64,000 nt of DNA from Rathayibacter sp. SD072 (GTDB taxonomy: Bacteria > Actinomycetota > Actinomycetes > Actinomycetales > Microbacteriaceae): positions 62,001 to 126,000 of the forward strand of contig NZ_JADILJ010000004.1 of NCBI RefSeq assembly GCF_017355185.1, given 5' to 3'. Below are positions 15,263-22,820 of this stretch, piece after piece. The notes under the pieces were generated by a model. It did not search any database. It had not been told where the DNA came from and was given only the letters and a program-made list of their open reading frames with translations. A program made the translations under genes and the position numbers. Position 1 is the stretch's first letter. Each line of letters begins with the position of its first letter.

Positions 15263-17029
15263 TCAGACGATCGAGAGCAGGACGTGACCCGCGGAGACCG
15301 TCGTGCCCGCCTCGGCGGCCAGGCCCGTCACGACGCCGTCCTTGTGGGCGGTGAGCGGCTGCTCCATCTTCATCGCCTCGAGCACCACGACGAGGTCGCC
15401 CGCCACGACGCTGTCGCCCTCGGCGACGGCCACCTTCACGATCGTCGCCTGCATCGGCGCGGTGACCGAGTCGCCCGTCACGGTGCTGACCGAGCCCGAG
15501 CCGCGGCGCTTGGGGGCGCTCGCGGCCGAGGCCGAGCGCACCGGGCCGGAGGAGCGCATCAGGTCGCCCGGCAGCGACACCTCGACGCGGCGCCCGTCGA
15601 CCTCCACGACCACGCTCTGACGTGCTGTAGCCTCCGGGGCCGCTCCCGGCTCACCGCTCCACGGCTCGATCGTGTTGTCGAACTCGGTCTCGATCCAGCG
15701 CGTGTAGATCGAGAACGGGGCGTCGCCCTCCGGCGCGAAGGCGGGGTCGCGCACGATCGCGCGGTGGAAGGGGAGGACGGTCGGCAGACCGGTGACCTCG
15801 AACTCCTCGAGGGCGCGGCGCGAGCGCTCCAGCGCCTCCGCGCGGGTGCTGCCGGTCACGATCAGCTTGGCGAGCAGCGAGTCGAACGAGCCCGAGATCA
15901 CGTCGCCCGAGACGACGCCGGAGTCGACGCGCACGCCGGGTCCGCCCGGCGCCTTGAAGACGTGCACGGGGCCGGGGGCGGGCAGGAAGCCGCGTCCCGC
16001 GTCCTCGCCGTTGATGCGGAACTCGAAGGAGTGGCCGCGGGGAGCCGGGTCGTCGTAGTCGAGGACACCGCCCTCGGCGAGGCGGAACTGCTCGCGGACG
16101 AGGTCGATGCCCGTGATCTCCTCCGAGACCGGGTGCTCGACCTGGAGCCGGGTGTTGACCTCGAGGAACGAGACGGTGCCGTCCTTGCCCACGAGGAACT
16201 CGCAGGTGCCGGCGCCCTGGTAGCCGACCTCGCGGAGGATCGCCTTGGACGCGCGGTAGAGCTCGGCGTTCTGCTCGTCCGTGAGGAACGGCGCGGGCGC
16301 CTCCTCGACGAGCTTCTGGTGACGACGCTGCAGCGAGCAGTCGCGGGTGGAGACGACGACGACGTTGCCGTGGGCGTCCGCCAGGCACTGCGTCTCGACG
16401 TGCCGGGGCTGGTCGAGGTACTTCTCGACGAAGCACTCGCCGCGGCCGAAGGCGGCGACCGCCTCGCGGGTGGCGGAGGCGAACATCTCCTCGACCTCGT
16501 CGCGCTCGCGGGCGACCTTGAGGCCGCGACCGCCGCCTCCGAACGCCGCCTTGATGGCGACGGGCAGACCGTGCTGATCGACGAACTCGAGCACCTCGGC
16601 CGCGCCCGAGACGGGGTTCAGGGTTCCGGGGGCCAGCGGCGCGCCGACCTTCTCGGCCACGTGGCGCGCCGAGACCTTGTCGCCGAGGCGCTCGATGGCG
16701 TCGGGGCTCGGGCCGATCCAGACGAGCCCGGCGTCGATGACCGCGCGGGCGAAGCCGGCGTTCTCGGCGAGGAAGCCGTAGCCGGGGTGGACCGCGTCGG
16801 CGCCGGAGCGGCGGGCGACCGAGAGGAGCTTCTCGATGACGAGGTAGGTCTCGGCGCTGGTGGTGCCGCCGAGGGCGTACGACTCGTCGGCGAGGCGGCT
16901 GTGCACCGCGTCGCGGTCCTGGTCGGCGTAGACGGCGACCGACGCGATACCGCTGTCGCGGGCGGCTCGGATGACTCGGACGGCGATCTCGCCTCGGTTG
17001 GCGATGAGCACCTTCGTAATACGCGACAT
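15263..17029 (-). CDS. Acyl-CoA carboxylase alpha subunit (biotin carboxylase + biotin carrier)
   Basis: This 588-residue two-domain subunit carboxylates its own biotin with ATP and bicarbonate, and then serves a beta subunit making malonyl- or methylmalonyl-CoA. The biotin carboxylase part (about 1-450) has [13 protein letters not shown], the glycine-rich ATP loop [10 protein letters not shown] and [18 protein letters not shown]. The C-terminal carrier domain has EAMKM with the biotinylated Lys near residue 553. Its likely beta subunit is encoded near 27-28 kb and the biotin ligase at 28.6 kb. A TAGGGT box eight bases before the ATG and a terminator-like hairpin upstream suggest separate transcription from maf. 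Confidence 0.95.
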   Translation of the reverse strand: MSRITKVLIANRGEIAVRVIRAARDSGIASVAVYADQDRDAVHSRLADESYALGGTTSAETYLVIEKLLSVARRSGADAVHPGYGFLAENAGFARAVIDAGLVWIGPSPDAIERLGDKVSARHVAEKVGAPLAPGTLNPVSGAAEVLEFVDQHGLPVAIKAAFGGGGRGLKVARERDEVEEMFASATREAVAAFGRGECFVEKYLDQPRHVETQCLADAHGNVVVVSTRDCSLQRRHQKLVEEAPAPFLTDEQNAELYRASKAILREVGYQGAGTCEFLVGKDGTVSFLEVNTRLQVEHPVSEEITGIDLVREQFRLAEGGVLDYDDPAPRGHSFEFRINGEDAGRGFLPAPGPVHVFKAPGGPGVRVDSGVVSGDVISGSFDSLLAKLIVTGSTRAEALERSRRALEEFEVTGLPTVLPFHRAIVRDPAFAPEGDAPFSIYTRWIETEFDNTIEPWSGEPGAAPEATARQSVVVEVDGRRVEVSLPGDLMRSSGPVRSASAASAPKRRGSGSVSTVTGDSVTAPMQATIVKVAVAEGDSVVAGDLVVVLEAMKMEQPLTAHKDGVVTGLAAEAGTTVSAGHVLLSIV

Positions 17030-17037
17030 GGTTCCCC

Positions 17038-17043
17038 ACCCTA
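17038..17043 (-). promoter_or_regulatory. -10 element, leaderless start of the carboxylase alpha subunit
   Basis: Minus-strand TAGGGT, then eight bases (GGGGAACC), then the ATG ending at 17029. No ribosome-binding site of the usual kind is seen. Confidence 0.5.
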
Positions 17044-17078
17044 GGGGCCCGCTCGGCGATGCCTGTGGCGGCTCACCA

Positions 17079-17120
17079 CAAAGAAGAGCGGGGGCTTCGT
17101 CGGTTCCTCACAACCCCCGC
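17079..17120 (-). terminator. Intrinsic terminator after maf
   Basis: Read on the minus strand, GCGGGGG (17120-17114) pairs with CCCCCGC (17094-17088) and is followed by TCTTCTTTGTGG. It begins five bases after the maf stop and lies before the carboxylase promoter. Confidence 0.55.
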
Positions 17121-17124
17121 GGAC

Positions 17125-17751
17125 TCAGCGGTTCCAGAGCGCCGTCCAGGGCACGCCGAGCTCGCGCACCAGCGAGCGGAGGGTCGGCACGGACATGCCG
17201 ACGACGGTCGAGGGGTCGCCCTCGATCCGGGAGATGAACCCGGCTCCGCGTCCGTCGATGGTGAACGCTCCGGCCACCTCGAGCGGCTCTCCCGTGGCGA
17301 TGTAGGCGTCGATCTCGTCGTCCTCGATGTCGGCGGCGAAGTGGACGGCCGCGGAGGTGACCGCCCCGGTCTCGGCGCGGACCCGCCCGCCGCGGTGGTC
17401 GATCAGCCAGTGACCCGAGTGGAGGCGCCCCTCCCTGCCGCGCTGGGCCCGCCAGCGCTCCCGCGCCCGCTCCGGCTCGTGCGGCTTGCCGTGCACCACG
17501 CCGTCGAGCACGAAGGCGGAGTCGCCGCCCAGCACCAGCCCGTCGATCCGCGGTCCGAGGACGGCACGGGCCTTCGCCCGTGCGAGCAGGGCGACGGTCC
17601 CGTCGGCGTCGAGCGGCGCACCCGCCTCCTCCTCGGCGCGGGCGACGGCCGCGGGCTCGTCGACCTCCGAGGGCACGACCACCGGCTCGATGCCCGAGGC
17701 CCGCAGCAGCGCCAGGCGCGCGGGGGAGGTGGAGGCGAGGTAGAGGCGCAT
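17125..17751 (-). CDS. maf: Maf-family nucleoside triphosphate pyrophosphatase
   Basis: This 208-residue cytosolic protein resembles Maf/YhdE enzymes that hydrolyse non-canonical or pyrimidine NTPs to NMP and pyrophosphate. It opens with MRLYLASTSPARLALLR, the family's N-terminal motif, and has VVPSEVDE and the later LGGDSAF block. The ATG at 17751 has GGGAG about 10 bases upstream. In relatives I expect maf between carboxylase genes; here the alpha subunit follows and an RNA methyltransferase diverges from it. Confidence 0.9.
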   Translation of the reverse strand: MRLYLASTSPARLALLRASGIEPVVVPSEVDEPAAVARAEEEAGAPLDADGTVALLARAKARAVLGPRIDGLVLGGDSAFVLDGVVHGKPHEPERARERWRAQRGREGRLHSGHWLIDHRGGRVRAETGAVTSAAVHFAADIEDDEIDAYIATGEPLEVAGAFTIDGRGAGFISRIEGDPSTVVGMSVPTLRSLVRELGVPWTALWNR

Positions 17752-17795
17752 GCGTGCTCCCTGCGGCCGGGCCCCCGCTGTGGGATGCTCGATGG

Positions 17796-19100
17796 ATGTC
17801 GAAGTCCGCGTCCCGCACACCCTCCCGTCCCTCCGAGGACGACGGCGCACTCGGGACGCAGGTCGAGCTCGAGATTAGCAACGTGGCCCACGGCGGCGTG
17901 TTCGTCGCCCGCCACGAGGGCCGCGTCGTCTTCGTCCCCGACGTGCTCCCCGGGGAGCGGGTGCGCGCCCGCATCAGCGAGGTCCGCCACGACAGCTTCT
18001 GGCGCGCCGACGCCCTCGAGGTGCTCGAGGCCTCGCCGCACCGGGTGCCCCACGTCTGGCCGGAGGCCGCCATCGAGCGCCGACCGGAGGAGCGCGTCGG
18101 CGGAGCCGAGTTCGGGCACGCGGCGCTGGAGCACCAGCGCGCCCTCAAGCGGGCGGTCCTCGAGGACGCCTTCTCCCGCTTCGCCCGCCGCGAGGTGAGC
18201 GTCGAGGTGTCGGCGATCGCCGGTGACGACGGCACGCGGGGTCTGGGCTGGCGCACGAGGAACCGCCTGCACGTGGACGACGAGGGCAGGGTCGGCCCCT
18301 ACGCCTCGCGCAGCCACCACGTCGTCACGGTGGAGAGCCTGCCGCTCGCGACCGCGGCCTCCTCCGCGGCCGCGCCCCTCGCCGATCGGCTCGCACCCGG
18401 CTCCGTGGTCGACCTCGTCGATGCGGCAGGCTCCGACGGCGCGGCCGTCCTCGTGCACGACCCCTCCGACAAGCGCGCGCGCCGCGATCGGACCGTCGTC
18501 ACCGAGTTCGTCGCCGACCGCACCTTCCGCGTCGACCGCGCCGGCTTCTGGCAGGTGCACCGCGGCGCCGCCGCGGCGCTGTTCGACGCCGTGCAGTCGG
18601 CCCTCGACGTCGAGCTGAGCGATCCGCGGGCCGCGAACCACGACCTCTACGGCGGAGTCGGCCTGCTCGCGGCCGCGCTCGCCGACCGTCTCGGCGCCGG
18701 CGTCCGCGTGACGAGCGTCGAGAGCGACTCCCGGGCCACCGAGCACGCGCTCGAGAACCTGTCCGACCAGGTCGGCGCCCGCGCCGTCACCGCGCGGGTC
18801 GACCGCTACCTCCGCGACGCGATCGCCCAGGCGGACGCCCGCGAGCGGGAGCGCTGGCGCTCGGCGACCGTCGTCCTCGATCCGCCGCGCTCCGGTGCGG
18901 GCCGCGCGGTCACCGATGCGCTGGTCGAGCTCGCGCCGGCGCAGCTGGTCTACGTCGCCTGCGACCCGGTCGCCCTCGCGCGCGACGTCGGAGCGCTCAC
19001 CGCCGGCGGGTACGAGCTGGAGCGGCTGGACGGCTTCGACCTCTTCCCGAACACCTCGCACGTCGAGGCCGTCGCCCGCCTCTCCCGCCGTTCCGGCTGA
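17796..19100 (+). CDS. Class I SAM-dependent RNA methyltransferase (TrmA/RumA-like, TRAM domain)
   Basis: This 434-residue protein resembles uracil-C5 RNA methyltransferases acting on rRNA or tRNA. An N-terminal TRAM-like domain (about 20-75, LEISNVAHGGVFVARHEGRVVFV) should bind RNA. The catalytic domain has the SAM-binding DLYGGVGLLAAAL near residue 285, VVLDPPRSGAGRAV near 365, and the catalytic cysteine in YVACDPVALARD near 388, followed by the usual DLFPNTSHVE. The four-cysteine iron-sulfur cluster motif of RumA is not apparent, as in many actinobacterial versions. The ATG at 17796 was chosen; upstream sequence in frame is arginine-rich shadow. The substrate base is unknown. Confidence 0.9.
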   Translation: MSKSASRTPSRPSEDDGALGTQVELEISNVAHGGVFVARHEGRVVFVPDVLPGERVRARISEVRHDSFWRADALEVLEASPHRVPHVWPEAAIERRPEERVGGAEFGHAALEHQRALKRAVLEDAFSRFARREVSVEVSAIAGDDGTRGLGWRTRNRLHVDDEGRVGPYASRSHHVVTVESLPLATAASSAAAPLADRLAPGSVVDLVDAAGSDGAAVLVHDPSDKRARRDRTVVTEFVADRTFRVDRAGFWQVHRGAAAALFDAVQSALDVELSDPRAANHDLYGGVGLLAAALADRLGAGVRVTSVESDSRATEHALENLSDQVGARAVTARVDRYLRDAIAQADARERERWRSATVVLDPPRSGAGRAVTDALVELAPAQLVYVACDPVALARDVGALTAGGYELERLDGFDLFPNTSHVEAVARLSRRSG

Positions 19101-19112
19101 CCCCGCCCTCGC

Positions 19113-19118
19113 TACGAT
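19113..19118 (+). promoter_or_regulatory. -10-like element for the response regulator operon
   Basis: TACGAT at 19113-19118 lies 21 bases before the ATG at 19140, and GGAGTGGA precedes that ATG. A short-leader transcript for the three-gene signalling cluster would result. Confidence 0.4.
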
Positions 19119-19139
19119 GATCCCCGATGGAGTGGACGG

Positions 19140-19826
19140 ATGAACGCTGAGCCCGCCGAGGATCCGCGCGTGCGCGTGGCCATCGTCGACGACCACGAGT
19201 CGGTGCGCCTCGGAGTCGCCGCCGCGATCGATGCCGCGGGGATGCACGTGGTCGCCGCCGCAGAGACGGTCCGAGCGCTCGAGCAGGTGGTCGGCGGCGC
19301 CGAGATCGAGGTCCTGGTCCTGGATCTCTCGCTGAACGACGGATCGAGCATCACCGCCAACGTGAAGTGGGGCCAGGTCCGCGGATCGGCCGTCCTCGTG
19401 CACAGCATCGCCGACCGGGTCGTCGCGGTGCGGGAGGCGCTCGCCGCCGGTGCCGCCGGCGTGATCCCGAAGTCCTCCCCGATGTCGACGGTCGTCGCCG
19501 CGATCCGCACGGTCGCCCGGGGCGAGGTGCTGAACAACCTCGAGTGGGCGTCGGCGATCGACGCCGACGACGACTTCGCCCGGGCCGTGCTGGGTCGCCG
19601 CGAGCGCGATGTGCTGCACCTGTACGCCTCCGGTCTGCCGTTGAAGCTCGTCGCCGACCGGCTGCAGATCTCGGTGTCGACGGCCAAGGAGTACCTCGAC
19701 CGGATCCGGGACAAGTACGTCGAGATCGGCCGGCCGGCGCCCACCAAGGTCGACCTCCTGCGTCGCGCAGTGGAGGACGGGATCCTGCCCGGCATCGATC
19801 CGGACGACGGCGATGCCGGCCGCTGA
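19140..19826 (+). CDS. LuxR-type response regulator
   Basis: This 228-residue two-component regulator has a receiver domain (about 10-130) with acidic pocket D17-D18, phospho-acceptor Asp62 in VLVLDLSL, Ser89 and Lys111 in the usual switch positions. A LuxR-type helix-turn-helix (about 150-215, LGRRERDVLHLYASGLPLKLVADRL) binds DNA. The spacing before the helix-turn-helix is normal. It overlaps the histidine kinase gene by 14 bases, so the two proteins are very probably a cognate pair. Target genes are unknown; a phased direct repeat at 22409-22428 is one possible site. Confidence 0.92.
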   Translation: MNAEPAEDPRVRVAIVDDHESVRLGVAAAIDAAGMHVVAAAETVRALEQVVGGAEIEVLVLDLSLNDGSSITANVKWGQVRGSAVLVHSIADRVVAVREALAAGAAGVIPKSSPMSTVVAAIRTVARGEVLNNLEWASAIDADDDFARAVLGRRERDVLHLYASGLPLKLVADRLQISVSTAKEYLDRIRDKYVEIGRPAPTKVDLLRRAVEDGILPGIDPDDGDAGR

Positions 19827-21039
19827 GGTCGCTCCCGCCCGCGCGCACGCCAACCGGACGCGCATCGACCGCATCATCGGCACGGTCGTCTCGTTCTTCG
19901 GCTTCGGCTTCGCCCTGCAGACGATCCCGCCGATCCTGAACCAGCTGCCGGACCTCGTGCCCGCGGTCGCGTGGCCGGTGCTCGTGCTCGTCTTCGGTGC
20001 GATGGCGGCGTCGGTCGTCACCGCCGTGCTGGGGCGCGGCACCAGGGTCACCGCCGTGCTCGCCGCCGGCGGCCTCCTGATCGCGCTCCTGACCTGGCCG
20101 CTCGCGGTCCAGCCGGGCGTCGCGGCGGACACGCCCTGGGTCTACTACCTGCTGACGATCGGGACCGCCTTCTGCACCGTGGTCGCTCCGCTTCGCGTCG
20201 TCATCGTGTATGCGGTCCTCACCCCCGTCCTCTTCGGCGTCCTGCGCGTGCTCCCCGCCGGTGGCGCGGCGGAGCCGACCCGCGCGGTGCTCGACGCCTT
20301 CTACGTCGGCATCGTGGGCTTCGTCATGATGGTCCTCATCACGGTGCTGCGTCAGTCGGCCGACGAGGTCGACCGGGCCCAGACGACCGCGATGGAGCAG
20401 TACGAGGCCGCCATGCGCCAGCACGCGGGCGAGGTCGAGCGGATCGAGGTCGACGCTCTCGTGCACGACAACGTGCTGGCCACTCTGCTCGCCGCGGCCA
20501 CCGCGGAGTCGCCGGCCGAGCGCTCGCTCGTCGCCTCCATGGCGCGGCGGACGCTGGCGGTCCTGCTGCCCGAGAAGGAGTCGGAGGTGGCGGAGGGAGC
20601 GGTGCCCCTCGAACTGGTCGAGCGTCAGCTCGCGCACGCCGCCTCCACGTTCTCGGCGGTGAACGACGTGCGGATCGCCGACGGTGCCGACGGGAGGACC
20701 GACGCGGTCCCGCGCGCCGTCGCAGAGGCCGTGCTCGGCGCGGTCTGGCAGGCGCTCACGAACAGCGTCCAGCACGCGGGCCCGAGCGATCGGGTGCGCC
20801 GGAGCGTCACCGGGCTGCTCGGCGGGGATGCGGTCGCGGTCGTGGTCGAGGACGACGGACGGGGCTTCCAGGTGTCCGAGGTGCCGCGCGAGCGCCTCGG
20901 GATCCGCCTCTCGATCCTCGAGCGAGTGCACAACGTCGACGGAGAGGCCGGGGTCGAGTCGAGTCCGGGGCGGGGCACGCGGGTCAGCATCGCCTGGACC
21001 GCGGCCGCGCAGGCGGTCCGGTCGGGAGCGCGCTCGTGA
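19813..21039 (+). CDS. Membrane sensor histidine kinase
   Basis: A 408-residue kinase that should phosphorylate the upstream regulator. About six membrane segments fill residues 15-185, with no obvious extracellular sensor domain. The phospho-accepting His is probably in ALVHDNVLATLL near residue 217, a degenerate dimerisation box. The C-terminal HATPase domain has an N-box AVWQALTNSVQHA near 315, VVVEDDGRGF near 343 and a G2 box SSPGRGTRVSI near 385. It overlaps the next gene by GTGA, which implies coordinated synthesis with the kinase-like membrane protein. Confidence 0.9.
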   Translation: MPAAEVAPARAHANRTRIDRIIGTVVSFFGFGFALQTIPPILNQLPDLVPAVAWPVLVLVFGAMAASVVTAVLGRGTRVTAVLAAGGLLIALLTWPLAVQPGVAADTPWVYYLLTIGTAFCTVVAPLRVVIVYAVLTPVLFGVLRVLPAGGAAEPTRAVLDAFYVGIVGFVMMVLITVLRQSADEVDRAQTTAMEQYEAAMRQHAGEVERIEVDALVHDNVLATLLAAATAESPAERSLVASMARRTLAVLLPEKESEVAEGAVPLELVERQLAHAASTFSAVNDVRIADGADGRTDAVPRAVAEAVLGAVWQALTNSVQHAGPSDRVRRSVTGLLGGDAVAVVVEDDGRGFQVSEVPRERLGIRLSILERVHNVDGEAGVESSPGRGTRVSIAWTAAAQAVRSGARS

Positions 21040-22070
21040 TCGCCTACCCGCGACCGCTGCTCTACGCGCTCGGCGCCGGCTTCTCGCTCTACCACGTCGT
21101 CCTCGCCTTCTTCTCGTTCCGGAACTCGCCCGCGAGCGTCTTCGACCTGGTCGCGGTCGCCGTCTACGTCGCGGCGACCGTCCTCGCCCTGTGGCCGGGA
21201 TCGACGACCCGGATGGAGTCGGCGCTCGCCGCCGGCATGACGGCGGTCGCGATCGCCCTCCCGCTCCTGGTCGCACCGACGCAGGACCCCACCGCGTCGA
21301 ACGGGTACTCCACGTGGTACATCGCGGCTGTCGGCACGCTCATGACCATCGTCTGCGCGCGCAGCCGCCCCGCCTTCGCCTGGGCGGGCATGCTCTTCCT
21401 CGCCGTCCACACCGTGGTGTGGGCCGGCCCGATCGCCCTCGCGACGCTCGGCGTCATCGGCGGTCTCGCCTGGGTCGGGATCGCGCAGCTGCTCATCATC
21501 GAGCTCGGCCGGGCCGGCTCGGAGGCGCGCGTCCTCGAGGCGGCCGAACGCGCGGCGACGTCGTGGCGGGCGGCGGAGGAGGCGCACCTCTCCGAGCGCG
21601 AGGTGCGCCTGGACCAGACCCGCGCCATCGCCTCCGAGATGCTCCGCCGCATCGCCACGGGCGGCTCGGGGCTGTCGGACGAGGAGCGCCGCGAGTGCCG
21701 TCTCCTCGAGGCGTCCGTGCGCGACGAGATCCGGGGACGGCGGCTGCTGGACGACCGGGTCCGCCGGTTGGTCCTCGACGCGCGTCGACGGGGAGTGACC
21801 GTCTCGGTGCTCGACGACGGCGGGCTCGACCACACCTCGGAGGAGGAGAGCGATCGCGTGCTGAGCGAGCTCGCCCAGGCGCTCGGAGGGATCCGCGACG
21901 GCGTGGACCGCATCGTCGTGCGGACCGCCTCCGCCGACTCGCCGTCGGCCGTGACGGTGGTCGGTCTGCGGACGGCGGACGACGGCAGTGCCGGCGCGCT
22001 GGGCTCCGACGACTCCGCGGACGAGGTCGACGCCTGGGTCGAGATCCGCCGCGACGGGCGCGGCGCGTAG
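21036..22070 (+). CDS. Kinase-like membrane protein without ATPase motifs (degenerate sensor partner)
   Basis: A 344-residue protein I do not assign to a named family. About six membrane segments occupy residues 5-155, a charged helical or coiled-coil stretch follows (about 160-215), and a soluble C-terminal part (215-344) is rich in Asp and Ser. The stretch ECRLLEASVRDEIRGRRLL resembles the segment before the ATPase domain of DesK-like kinases, but no N-box, DxGxG or G2 box is visible. It may be a catalytically inactive kinase that modulates the kinase whose stop codon it overlaps (GTGA). That role is inferred. Confidence 0.75.
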   Translation: MIAYPRPLLYALGAGFSLYHVVLAFFSFRNSPASVFDLVAVAVYVAATVLALWPGSTTRMESALAAGMTAVAIALPLLVAPTQDPTASNGYSTWYIAAVGTLMTIVCARSRPAFAWAGMLFLAVHTVVWAGPIALATLGVIGGLAWVGIAQLLIIELGRAGSEARVLEAAERAATSWRAAEEAHLSEREVRLDQTRAIASEMLRRIATGGSGLSDEERRECRLLEASVRDEIRGRRLLDDRVRRLVLDARRRGVTVSVLDDGGLDHTSEEESDRVLSELAQALGGIRDGVDRIVVRTASADSPSAVTVVGLRTADDGSAGALGSDDSADEVDAWVEIRRDGRGA

Positions 22071-22188
22071 CCTTCCGGCCTCGGGGGTCTCGGAGGTGCG
22101 CCGCCGTCGACGGGGCCCGCCGGACGTCGCTCCCCGCCCGACCCGATCGCGGAACCGTGCCGCACCGGGGCACCGGAACGGACCGGTT

Positions 22189-22240
22189 AAAAGAGTGCGG
22201 CGGGCTGTCCACTCCTCCGAAGAGGGGGCCCAGCCCGCCG
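22189..22240 (-). terminator. Intrinsic terminator downstream of the epsilon-subunit gene
   Basis: Read on the minus strand, CGGCGGGCTG (22240-22231) pairs perfectly with 22207-22198 and is followed by CACTCTTTTAA. It would end transcripts coming from the epsilon-like gene at 22486, leaving a 3' untranslated region of about 245 bases, or act against the converging signalling operon. Confidence 0.5.
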
Positions 22241-22249
22241 TCAAACCCC

Positions 22250-22284
22250 GAGTGAGGGCAATAACCCGAATATCGCCCTCACTC
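22250..22284. other. Perfect 10-bp hairpin in the signalling/epsilon gap
   Basis: GAGTGAGGGC (22250-22259) pairs with 22275-22284, and ATA/TAT inside extends the stem past one mismatch around an ACCCGAA loop. No T-run follows on either strand. It lies in the 415-base gap 22071-22485, which is less GC-rich than its surroundings and holds no gene I can support. Confidence 0.65.
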
Positions 22285-22408
22285 GCCCCCAAAACACCCG
22301 CCTCGTTACCCTGGTCGGCGAGTGATTGGCGATGCTCTCTCCGAGGAGTGAACACCTAACACGGATAATCATGCTCAGTCCGGACGCCCCCAGATAGTCG
22401 TCACTTTA

Positions 22409-22428
22409 GGGGACTAATCGGGGTACAA
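22409..22428 (+). promoter_or_regulatory. 11-base-phased direct repeat, possible operator
   Basis: GGGGACTAA (22409-22417) and GGGGTACAA (22420-22428) are offset by 11 bases, one helical turn, as expected for a dimeric regulator binding side by side. The nearest candidate regulator is the LuxR-type protein at 19140. No gene begins immediately downstream on the plus strand, so function is uncertain. Confidence 0.3.
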
Positions 22429-22485
22429 ATTCGAGGCTCCTGCGGAAGGCGTCCCCCTGGACGGGCGACAGCTGCCCGGTGGGGC

Positions 22486-22707
22486 TCAGCCGGAGAACGA
22501 GCGCCAGGCTCCGGGGCCAGGGTGCAGCGGCGCGCGGACGGCGTTCGAGCGGTCGTTCCAGCCGCTCACGAGCTCGGCCGATTCCTCCGGCACGTCGGCC
22601 GCCTGAGCGGCGAGGGCGGTGACGACAGCGGTCACAGCGGCGATCTCGCGATCGCCGAGACCGGGGGTGGAGATCACGACGGAGGGGGAGGAGTCCTGAG
22701 CGCTCAT
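22486..22707 (-). CDS. Acyl-CoA carboxylase epsilon-like subunit
   Basis: This 73-residue protein ends in LHPGPGAWRSFSG, the C-terminal PGPGAWR motif of small actinobacterial epsilon (AccE) subunits, which stabilise alpha-beta acyl-CoA carboxylase complexes. The middle has REIAAVTAVVTALAAQAAD, matching the family helix. An Asp/Ser-rich N-terminus is normal. The start is uncertain (ATG at 22707 or 22725) because no clear ribosome-binding site exists. It is separated from the beta subunit by 4 kb and from the alpha subunit by 5 kb, although on the same strand. Confidence 0.78.
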   Translation of the reverse strand: MSAQDSSPSVVISTPGLGDREIAAVTAVVTALAAQAADVPEESAELVSGWNDRSNAVRAPLHPGPGAWRSFSG

Positions 22708-22758
22708 CCCGCGACGGTACCGCATGCCACTCGCGGCCGACGCGCGGCGGGGTGTCAT

Positions 22759-22764
22759 TATGCT
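22759..22764 (+). promoter_or_regulatory. -10-like element for the lysyltransferase-like gene
   Basis: TATGCT at 22759-22764, preceded by CAT, lies about 55 bases before the GTG at 22821. No clear -35 box is seen. Confidence 0.35.
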
Positions 22765-22820
22765 GACGCCGGACGCCGCTGGAGCGACGACCGCACCGTT
22801 CTCGAACCGGGAGTCCCATC

